This document shows, piece after piece, positions 41,201 to 53,200 of a DNA stretch of 64,000 nucleotides. Position 1 is the first letter of the stretch, and every line of letters starts with the position of its first letter. The notes beneath the pieces were generated by a model. That model saw nothing but the letters and a program-made list of their open reading frames with translations, was not told where the DNA came from and ran no database searches. Source of the stretch: Beroe forskalii. Lineage: Eukaryota; Ctenophora; Nuda; Beroida; Beroidae. The translations under genes were made by a program, and so were the position numbers. The DNA lies in NCBI GenBank assembly GCA_011033025.1, contig WFMF01000083.1, forward strand, positions 1-64,000. Direction: 5' to 3'.

Positions 41201-44200
41201 TCTTGGGAATCAAACTCTTCTTCCTGTAGGCGTTCAACGTCATCAATGTCAAATGAGGTGCGATTTTATAAATTCTAATAGTGAGCAGGTTATAAGCTAT
41301 AATGAATTTCATATTAAAGTATTAACTTCTTACGTTCTATTTCTTGATAAGAAAAATAAAAACCTACTTCAGTATTTAATAAGTTCATAGATCAATATTT
41401 TTCAAGGTAAGGTTACTGTACAGTGTACTACCCAGTACCCACACTAGAATTTTATGCAGTTATTCTTTAAATTTTCTAGTCAGATCATTGATCATGCAAA
41501 ATGATGATCCTATAAATTTGTGAAGCACTTTTGCACTTCTTAATTCCTTTCTGCTTTTATGTATTTATGAAATGCAAAAAATACAAATAGTTAATGCTCA
41601 GTGTGTTCGGTTTCGCCCGTGTCCTTTTGTTCTGCTAAGATCATTTGTTTTATTTTCAATTATTCCATATTTGGAATAATCAACGGAGCCGTGAGTTTTA
41701 TTTAAGGCAAGTAATGTGTATTTCACGCGCATTGTTGGGTGCCTTGAATTGAATTTTTTGGGCTGCAGCACGCCAGCACATATTCTTATTAAATGGGCGC
41801 GTGTATTATATTATGAAAACGGAGAACACTCCCGAAATGAGAATTTATTAGTTCATCTTGACTATTATATCCTGTTCAATATAGGGTATTGCTAATTGAT
41901 TCTAATTACTGTGCAGTTGCCCAAAAGCCCCAGAGTCCCATATCAGGTGAACGGTCAGTGCAGTTATTGTTAAAAGGCTAAAACATATTTTCATAGTAAT
42001 CTTACTGTAAATCAATGTCGTTATTCGGATCAAACAAAAACAGATTTGACACGGAGATTGATATAATTTAAACGATATAAACACAAATTATTGGACAATC
42101 AATGGGCCAATCAGATCAAATGGTTAACATTAACTCAACTGTTAGAAATGGCTCATATTGGAACCAGTTGAATGAATCTTTTGCTATGTCCACCTGACAA
42201 AATGATGAAAGGATTTTCAAGAAGACAAAAACAGAAACTTAATCTTCAGTTGCAGCTCCAGCTCAGTTAGTAAGATGTCGATCAACAGAGACTTTATCCT
42301 TTGATTATTGATCATGAATGATGATCATAGTTAATTACTTAATCGAATCATTAACAATTATTAAGGAATTAAGAAGATAATTCACAGCTGAAACTCGGGT
42401 ACTGTAGTGTTTTCCCATGATTGCTAATGATAACAATATAGGAGAATTAATGTTGGGAATGATCAACAAATGAAGAACACCACTCAATCACATTTTTAAA
42501 GATTCTGAAAATCCTGTGATAGTAAAATTGAAAGAAATGAAAAAAAGAAGCAATCAAAGATCAATTATTAAGAATTTGATATGTTCCTAATAGTTTTTCT
42601 AATATAACGCCATTGGCGAAGTTTTTGATGATCGCAGCAAACTTCCAACACTTACTTTTTAGTCAGTGCTTCCATTTTAATTACAGCCAGACTGTTCATG
42701 AATTCATATTATTCACTGCAAAGTTAAATACCCATGGTTTTGATAATAAGCAGTGGAATTGAAGCGAAAGGAAGCAATGCAATTATAAAACTGGACCGTA
42801 CTTACTTACTTATTTTATACTTACTGTTGAATTCATTCCTCGATTGTTGGAACTTCAGAAAAATGATTAAAGAATAAAGATCCATTCTTGAAAAATTTCA
42901 GGAAATTAATAAATTATATTGCAATCGAGGTATACGAATATTCTATCATTATCAATTCATCATCATACGTGATTGCCGCACTATATAGAGACAGCGCACT
43001 ATATAGAGACAAGCTGTTTTGGAGCCAAACTTCACATTCTCTAAATAGTGCGTAAAAACACTATATAGAGACAACGCACTTTATAGAGACAATAGAATTC
43101 TATGACTTGTATGTACAACTGATAACCAGGTCTGACTGGGACAGCTTCCTCCAGAAGGCTTGCATGTAGAGGAAATAGCATCCTTCTGGAGAGCCATCTC
43201 GTAGTCCCCCAGCACAGAGTTAGGATGGAAGGGTCCCCGGGTGTCCAGTTCCTCCAGAAGATTGGTGTAGAGGATCTCCATTTTCCTGGGAAGCAGACCG
43301 TAGGAGCAGGGAATCCTCAAGCCGTCATCAAGGAGCCCATGGACAGCCAGGAGCTGGGTGAACATGGAGGGAGCCACCTTGAAGGTTCCGTCGATGACCA
43401 GGTGAGGAGCTTCGGCATCCAAGGAGGGATTGAGCCTCGAAGTACGGCTCAGCTTGGCAGGCAGAAGCAAGGTGTTTGGAGGGGAGGTCAATGTCAGCCT
43501 TGTGGGAAGGAGGGGGTGGAGGTGCTGGAACATTGTCTGTAGAGTAGACATGGTGCGAATGGGATGCTTTGCCTGAATTAACGAGATACGCAACATGGTT
43601 TGGTCTGATCAAGTGCAGTTATCGGAGAATCATTGTACATGAGTACATGATATTGTGATTGCATGTTGTGTGGGACCAATGCAATGTGACCCGCTACTGC
43701 GATCACTAATAAGGCACGCTTGTACGCTTAATGAGGAGGTGTCTCTGTAGTGCGTTTTCACTCGGAGTATCTTCGGAACATACATTAACATATGGTCGAC
43801 ATTTTGTCTCTATATAGTGCGAAAAAACACTATATAGAGACAGTGCACTTTATAGAGAAATATAGTGCGGTGTCTCTATATAGTGCGATTACCATCATAC
43901 GTAATGAAGAATGTACGACCCCATGCATCTACCAGCGCACATACCAAAGGATAGGAAGTGAAGTACTTGTCGATACCCAGTCTGTTGAGCAGGGGGTTGA
44001 CACACCACTCAATTGGGAAGTACCAGGACCTCTTAGCTGCCCCGTGTTTTGATGGCAGCACCTGTGGGATGATTGAATGTAAATATATAATTGAGTGTGA
44101 AAAAACACAATGAAAACTTAAAAAGAAAAGAATTGTGAATGAGATCACTGCAGCTGGATTCAGAGCGGACGAGCAGCACATTTGACACAGAAATGTGTCA

Positions 44201-47200
44201 AACATTTACTATTAAAGCTAGAGGCAGGTGATGAGTAAAGCCCAAATAAACGGATCATTTAATAAAAAGCTATTGTGTCAAATGTTGGTATATTATACAA
44301 AAGTGTGTTCCTCAACACAACCCCAGATACCCTCCATGCCATACCCTACCATAGTCCATACCATACTCCTATATACCAGGTAATTTGTAGCTCCTTACCT
44401 GTTGGAAGTAGAGGGTGAGGAGGATGTAGATGGCGAAGTCAGTGCCCATGATAATGAAGACATGGAGGGTGGAGAAGGTTTGAGCGTTATCAGGGGGAAG
44501 GTAGAAGTTATCCCACTGTAGCCCTACTCCTTGTTCTTCATACCTGCCGGAGTGCCAGAGTCAAATTTTAGAAAGGGATTAGTTACTTAGTTACTTAGTC
44601 AGCACAACCAAGAAGCTTCTTTATATAACTGTGGGAAAAATATATACTGTAATTGTGTTGTAAAAATTATTTTCAATTCAATTCAATTCAATTTACGGAA
44701 CCGCAACCGGTTAAAGAGTTGGGATGAACCGGATTAGCGCAAGGGGCAAAAGTTGGAGTTGTAGTATTCATGGATACGTAATATTTTGGCCTGATAAGTG
44801 GAACAATTTTTTTGTAATTGAAAATTTGAATTACATACATGAAATTGTCTATGGCAATTGAATCAAATTATAAAAGCTATAGGTTTATTGCCTAATAATC
44901 TAGCGCTTTATTTTTGATGGTTTCCACCAGTCAGCACTGTACTTTGAAAATACACATGTTTTGTGATGGGGTAGAACATTGTTAACTTGATGAATCATTG
45001 CCACACAATATAAAATCTTTTTATTGCTGTCACGTGATTGAGAACGTCAGAAAGGAGTGTACCATTCAAAAGTCTAAACTCAAATTTCATTTTCTCGGAA
45101 TTCATACACACTAAAATAGATGTCATGTGAAAGTTAAAACAGTTCTTTGTCAAATTACCTGGCCACCTGTAGCATCCCGAATCCGAATGCTGTGGTTGAG
45201 GACAGACTCGCGATCATCTTCATCCAGAAGTCCATGTTCTCTTCCTGAGAAAAGGAACGTCAAGACTCAAGACAGCAAAACAAGGGGGTACAGGACTCAA
45301 AGTAGAGGACTCTAGGTCAGGGAACTTTAGAATCTAGGCCGACACCAATTCCCTGTTTTCTTGTTAAGTTGTTACGATTAGGTATTCTGGAACTCAAAAA
45401 AGTGTCTAGTAAAGTGATAAATGGTTATCGGTAAAAAGGTGGTGTAATAAAGTAATGAAAGTATGAGACAGCCGCACCCTTCATTCTGCACCCCTCATTT
45501 TTTATGAGTTATGCCTTCAATTGTTTTTAAATTGAAAATGTGAACTAAGGAGATAATAATATTATCTTTTGTTTATAAACGTGTATAACTGTATAATTGG
45601 AAATTTAAGATGTGTGCTGTGTAGTCACACATCTTCTGAGCTTCTTAAATGAGGCTTTTGTTCTTTTGTTCTCCTGTAAACTGGTCAGGTTCTTAAAGTC
45701 TAAAGAAACAAGATTTACATTTATTTTTAACTTTTTAAGGACAAAGCCTGATTGTTATATTCTTTCAGCCATAGTTACATAGGTTGAACAGAATAATTCG
45801 ACACCATGCATCTTTTGATCTAACTTTTCAACTTCACTGAACTATATGACAGAAGTACACAGGCACGGCTAATGTCTATATGGGTAGATTGGGTACCCCA
45901 CTGCGGGTTGCAGACTGTAAATAAACAAAAAAGTATAAACCCACTTTAAATTTTGAACTTTTAGTAGCTATTAGCCTCCATATCCCAGTATTGGTGCTTC
46001 CAAAATTGCCCATGTAAGTCCAAAATTTTTGAGGACGTCATGTTGTCGGTCAATACTTATTTTCATCGTCCTACCAAGGGGCTATTTTCCAATTTCCACC
46101 CCTTTGTGATAGGTGAGAATCATGACGATTTGTTTATCTAAATAGTGCTAAATTGACTATTCAGCTCTTTAAAGCTTTAATAAATCTTTATTTATAAAGG
46201 TTCTCACTTATTCACTACTTGGAAATATTAAAACTTTAATTGCTAAAAGTAAACAAGTTCTACTCCTGAAGGGTGCTCACTGTTCATGTTCTAGTGTTAC
46301 TGACTATTGAGTTCTTCCCTTCTTCACGGATAGGACAAGCTACGTGTAAGAGTTTCAAGTGAAGATATATCATTTTGTGAAACACAAACACAAAGTACCA
46401 AGTAAAACGATCGGGTTCCAACTCAAAGTTTCATGTACTTACGTACAATCTTCAGGGATGTTCCCAACTGGGCAATAATTACGGAAATGACATAATGGTA
46501 TTACTCCTTTATAAAATCACACCGAACCCAATTTCTCATAAAAACTAAAATCAAAGACATGGGAAGTATTTTGGAACTAATTATGGCAGTTTGAGTTGGA
46601 ACCCGATCGTTTTACTTGGTACTTTGTATTTCGTTCCTCGTTTCCTCGGAAACTTGTCGAGCACTGTCTTGCAGTTAGTTCCAGAACTTACTAGTCATTT
46701 TGTAAAACAGTATCGAGTAAGTGCTGTCCGAGAGGGAAATATAGAGTCCGAAAAACGAGGCCTCAGACGCAATTCTTGTTCATGTGCTGGGAGTGATAGA
46801 CATGTGACTATACATGTGACGATGTGCGTACCCACGAGGTTTACTATTGAGAAACCGAATGACCTCTCTTTCACGGTGTTTCAGAGGTGAGATAAAAACA
46901 GTTTATTAAAAAGGTTTAGCACTGCACCCTCTTAGCTTCTCTTACGAATGTTAAATTTAAATGCCTCTCGATGTAGTTTACTTGTAACCTGATAATCATT
47001 TTTTATAAGTCGAGACTTATAAGTGGTTTAATTGGCCAATTTTTAACGATTAAACAGATTGCGTTAAAAATTGAAACAGGGCCTTATATACGCGACGCAC
47101 TTGATGCAAAGGATATTGATGTCTTTTGATCTAATAAGCTAATAATACGCTACGTTGTTCCAGAAACGAGATAATATTTGGTTTAATTGGCAAATTACTA

Positions 47201-50200
47201 AATAAAGTTATACGTGATTAAAAAGGAAAAAAAAACTTACGTCACAACATTCGCTTCATGAGTAAGTTTCTTGTGCCATTTGAAAGTTTGAATTATCACG
47301 CTAACTTATTTCTGAGTTTCTGAGCCGATACGTATATATACGCCATCATAGGTTTATTAATTGAGAAATCGTAATTTGCCAGATACACGGGCTTTTTAAG
47401 ACTTTAGTGTTTGTTCATCATTATATATGGTAGATTATTACTATTCAAGTTTTTGTGGTCAACAGACCTTGATAAAATGCTCAATACTTTATTAATAAAG
47501 TATTGATAAAATATAAAATTGGACGATTGGGATTTATTTCCTTATCTAAACGCTCAATTTTTCATTATATAACGCCCAACGTTTACTTCTATAAAGACGC
47601 CAACAAACAAATTTTTCAACTCTATCAATTATCAAACTGAAGCATCCGAGCTGGTTATAACTTCTGGCTCGAAACTCTTTCACTGTCTCCTGCTAGCAGT
47701 CCTGCTCTTCGGCTCCTGATTCCAAGATACCATTCGGGCATATGAAGCCCCAACTTGGGCAGTATGAGACATGTCCTGAAATGTTGCAAGCCCTCCAAAT
47801 ATCTGTAATTCACCCTGCCTGTAGTCACAAATCTAAACTCGGTGATCTGAAAATGAGCGGGACGAGCGGGGCTTGAACCCACCACATATCATACAACTGA
47901 ATTTGAACCTTTATACTACTACCTCACTATAGGCGCAGCTTCAATGTGGTTGTGTGTTAGATATTTAAATTGCCGGTGCCACATTGCCCACATTAAACTG
48001 TTTTATACATACTATGATCTTCGCTGTGTTATAGTGTTATTTGTTCAATGTTTTGTTATGTCCCGATCTCCGTTACTTTCTCTGACTGCGGCCTTGTTAA
48101 CAAGGACGGGGCTGAGACAGCTCAGCAGAACACAGAACTTGTCGGAACTACTGGCATTGCCTCAAAACTGACCATGAGCAATTCTAGAGTTATAGTTTTA
48201 AAAACAACTATATTGTAAAGTAAATTTCCCGCAGTGGCAGTATCTAATCCCAATTATTCTCTGCAGTATGTCTGAAGAGAAGGACGCCCTCGTTAATCAC
48301 GAGGATGAGCTTCCCCCACTCTACAGCTCCACAGCCGCACAACACCGAGCCACTACGACCCCTGCTACCTCGTCTGCTATCTCGGGGGCCTCGCCAACCA
48401 ACCCATACGATATGACTAGCCTCGAACTCAATGATATCTACAAGCACATGGGAACAGGGAAAGCCCAGTACTTATACTGGTGCCTAACGGGCCTCATTTC
48501 GTATGCTGAATTCGTCGAACTGACAATGCTTTCTCTGGTTATACTGCCTTTGAGATGTGAGTGGGGCTTGACTCCGCAATTTGAAACCCTGCTAACTGTA
48601 GTAATCATGAGCTTTTACGGCGTATTTACTTTATTCGCGGGCAAAATAGCAGATAAATTCGGCAGAAAGCAAGTTTTCATCTATTCTGCAATTGGCATGA
48701 TAGGGACTGCACTAGCAAGTGCAATGGTGTCGAATAAGTGGGCTTTTCTGGCCCTCCGGGCTTTAGTTGATGGCTTTATAGGCGTGAACATCGTAGTAGC
48801 ATCGTGTTACGCAGTAGAATTTGCTCAAAGTAGCTACAGGATCGTAGGCATGGCCGTGTTCATCTTATGCGGCTACTTTGGTTTATTTGCCGTTAACTCC
48901 CTGGCCTGGGCTATCCTTGCTACTGCAGGCTGGCGGTGGTTCATCGTCATTCTCACAGCCCCAGGAATCCTGGCAGTCCTCTTAGCTCTCTACCTACCGG
49001 AGTCACCGCGTTATTACTGTGTGCAGGGCGAACAGGATAAAGCCATGGCAGCTGTCAGGTTCATGGCACGGCTAAATAAGACGGACATACCGGCTGATGT
49101 ACAAATGGTATGCCACAAAGATGAAGACACGGGCTCATACCGTGAGTTGTTTTCTCGAAAACACCTTCGATCTACCATTGGACTTAGTATCATTTTCAGT
49201 ACGAACATCTTCGCAGAGTACGGGATCGTTCTTTTTCTGCCACTCTATTTCTCTTCTAATGTGTGTGGAGTAGGGGAGGAAACACCCAAACATACCTGTA
49301 CCACACTCTCACAGTCTGATCTTCTCGATCTCAGTTTAGCCTCGCTCAGCACCATGATAGGAAGTATTTTGGCCCTGATTTCAGCCCATTTGATTGGCAG
49401 ACTATACCCAATCAGAGTGAGTACATTCCTTCAAGCGCTGTTCAGCGGACTGCTATTTATCTGTCTTAGCAAGACAGCGACAGTGTGGCAGGCTACATTT
49501 GTTAGGTTCTTTATTGCAGCTAACAATGCCTTCATTTGGATCATAATGCCCGAGACGTACCCAACTAGCATTCGATCCACAGCAATGGGGATGCTGAACG
49601 CGACGGCTAAAATAGGAGGGTTTCTAGGGACGGGGAGTGTGTTCCTTTTCTTTTATATTGATCCCAAAATAAATATCGGGTGTTTCTTTGGCTGTGCTCT
49701 GTTTGGAGTAATTGGAACATTGATATTCAACCAGAAGACCAAGGAGACTGACTTAACGGACACATAAACTTGTTTTATCTTACAATAGAAATGACTTTTG
49801 ACTGATGGATTGATGAGTGTGAAATGATTGGCATTTCATCTGGAATGAATCTGTTTAACTGAATCTGCTGTTGAATAACCCAGTCAATTGCAATAGTCTA
49901 ATAACTTACTAAAGTTTTAATTGGCAACATACTCTCAGATTCAGAAGAAAATTACTTTGAAAAAATTTATAGCTGATATTTACCAGGCTGATTAGTTTTG
50001 TTATGCGATTTCTGTTTGTTTAGTATGAGGGGAAATATATGCATATATATGGGTCGTATGAAAGCAAACCAATAACCCCAGGTGACCCTCCTGTTGACCC
50101 TCTACTGACCCTGGTAAACCCCTACTTATAAATATATTTGATATGATTTGATTGTAAAGTGCCGAAAAATTTATTAAACGTTGTTTCTCTCACGTTGTTT

Positions 50201-53200
50201 CTCTCCTGGTGAATCCTACTGACCCTCTGGGAACCCCTGGTGACCCTCTACTGACCTCTTCTGATCACTGTTTTATTAATTACACTTTTCATGACCGTTT
50301 TTGAAGATTTAGAAATACTTCTGCTCTATAAATTGAATTGTGAAATATTTTTATGGCCCCTTGATAAAAGCCCCAATTGTGGGTCCTAAGAGAGCCTTTT
50401 GGTCTAGAAATGGTCATATGAAGTAAAAACTGCCATTTCCCATTTAAATTTTAAATTAAACATAACAGATACCTAGTTCACTACACTGTAGATTCAAACT
50501 GTTATACAAAACTGACTTGTAAGTTGGCGACAGTGTAGGGAATATACATGGTGTAGAAGATCACAGCACTGACGACAGCAGCGAGTTTGCTCTGCACGAA
50601 GAAGACAGAGATAAGGAAGCAGACAGCGATGTTGCAGACAGTGAACATCTCCAGAAGCAGGTAGAGGATCACCCCGTTCGTAAAGTTGGTGATCTGCGAG
50701 GGATTACTGTTTGTATACTTGTATAGTACCTATAGATTAAAATACCCGACTTGAAGAAAGGGGACAGTTCCCTGTTGCTCTGTTCGTAACCGCAAGCAGA
50801 GGGGCCATAGGGAACAGCATTTCAGTGCAGTGGCTTGGTGCATTATCCAGAAAAGAAAATATCAGGGGATATAATGTCTGAAGGTGTCGGATTAGAGATT
50901 CGCCCACTGATGTCTTTCAACATTAATGTTCAGAACAACTTGGTTGTGTGGCATGTGTTGATCCGGGCTTAGTTTCGTGTACTTACCCCATTGTACTTGA
51001 GAATGAAGACCAGGAAGAAGTTGGTTACGCTAGCCGTGAGCAAGAGGGTGATACCCCAACCCCACCAGTGGACACCCTCGCCCAGACCCATCACTTTCAT
51101 AACCTGAGATAGGATAACGGGGTGATTTAAAGGGGAGCAGGGGGTGATACCCCAACCCCACCAGTGGACACCCTCGCTCACCCAGACCCATCACTTTCAT
51201 AACCTGAGATAGGATAATGGTGTGGGTTAAAGGGGAGAGTCCTATTTAATTGAAGAATTTAGCCGTACTAAGAAGTAGTTGCCAACAGGCAAGCTCCATA
51301 GTAACTTCAACCCTCAGACTCTCTTCGTAATACACCAATTCATCTCTTTGAGTCAACAGTGAAACAGTAAGTAAACATCCCAATCCCCACACCTCAATCC
51401 CCACACTTCAATACACACACCTCAATCCCCACACCCCTGACCCCACAACCCAATCCCCACAACCCAATCCCCACACCCTAATCCCCACACCCCTGACCCC
51501 ACACCCCAATCCCCACACTTCAATCCCAACACCTCAATCCCCACACCCCTGACCCCACAACCCAATCCCCACACCCCAATCCCCACACCCTAATCCCCAC
51601 ACTTCAATCCCAACACCTCAATCCCCACACCCCAATCCCCACACCCCAATCCCCACACCCCAATCCCCACACCCCTGACCCCACACCCCAATCCCCACAT
51701 CCTTGACAATGCCTCCTTACCTCTTTGAGTCGTCTCTCCTTCTCGTAAACTATCCTGAGGGTGCTCATAGCCACGATGTAAACCCAGCTGACCACCATGC
51801 AGAAGGGCAAGGACCGCGATATGACGAACAGGTAACGGTCGTTCAGCCAACATGGGTACGGGAACATCTGACATAATATCAGTAATGTAATAAACCAACT
51901 ACCTAAACAACTAAGGAACTAAAACCACATCATGAATGCTCGTATCCTCTGTTACCTAACTATATAAAAGCAGTAACCTCAGTGTAGAATCCCGGTAGAC
52001 TGAAGGTTCCGTTTGAAATGAGGCTGGTAATGCCACTCTCAATCATATCCTGAATGTAAACGAAGCCGTATACCCAGTATTGTCTGTCGTACAGGAAGTT
52101 GTACGGATAGCTACGCCAGTACCTGTATACGGGAATGCGGTTTACGGAGAACCTAATTTAAGTATTAACGGGTTAGTTAACGTGTTAGGTAACGTGTTAG
52201 GTAACGGGTAGCTAGGCCAATACCTGTATGTGGGAATGAGGTTTACGGATTTGAATTTGAGTAAACGGGTTCTAGGTAATCGGTACAGTGACACCCAAAG
52301 CAGAAACAAATTTCAGAATGATGATTGATGTCAAGACAGCTGCCTCACTGATTCACCAAAATATCCCTTGTAACTCACAGGTATCTGATATCTTTGAGAG
52401 GGGGCATGTAACTGCTTCTCATCCGTAGTTTGTAGCGAACGTTCGAGGGAAGGTCCGTCGCGTTGTCACCAAGATCTTCAAATGTCACTCCTGATACATT
52501 CCAACTGTGAGTGGGGGTACAACCAATAAACTTTCAAATAACCTAAATCATATTCAACTTGATTCTTTGATAACTATATGAACATTTGTAATTCGGTTTA
52601 TGAAGAAATCAAATATAATGAGCCAAGATTGGTCATAACTTCATCTATAATAAACTCTTAATATCTCCCATTCTTCCATTTTAAGACATTGCTTCATAAG
52701 AACACGTTTTCACCTGCCCAAAGCCATCTATCCTCCGACTCCTGGACCTTCACTGCTTCCAGTTCCATTTCTCTTTCTGTTTCAAAGCCAGTCCACCGGT
52801 CTAAAGAGAAGTTTGCAGAAAATGTGGACGCCTAAAAAGATTTAAGGGTTACATAGGTATAACACTTCACAAAAAGTTATTGAAATACTACTTAGTATGC
52901 TAGACCTTAAGGTCTAGCATGTTTAAGGTCATCAGACACAGAAAAACAGCGACTTTCTTGGTACAAACATGACTACTGGAAGGTACACAGACACAGAACC
53001 CAGCACATTATGAGATGATAGGTACACTTGTACAATTCTACATCTACTTGACATTTATTGTAAATTTACCATTGATAGAGCACCAGAGATGTTTCCCAGG
53101 AAGGCCGTGACGTTGTCTGGTGGTTCCATACCCGTGAAACCAATGAGAGATTGAATCACTGAACTGATTACCTACAACAGAGTTAAAGTTCTAAATTAGA

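Noticed and set aside
47655-47885. Minus ORF of 76 codons
   Set aside because: Lies inside the SINE-like unit; reading frame looks accidental.
51590-51898. Gly/Trp/Val-rich C-terminal extension of an ORF through ABCA exon 14
   Set aside because: It runs past a good GTAAGG donor into the CCCCACACC minisatellite.
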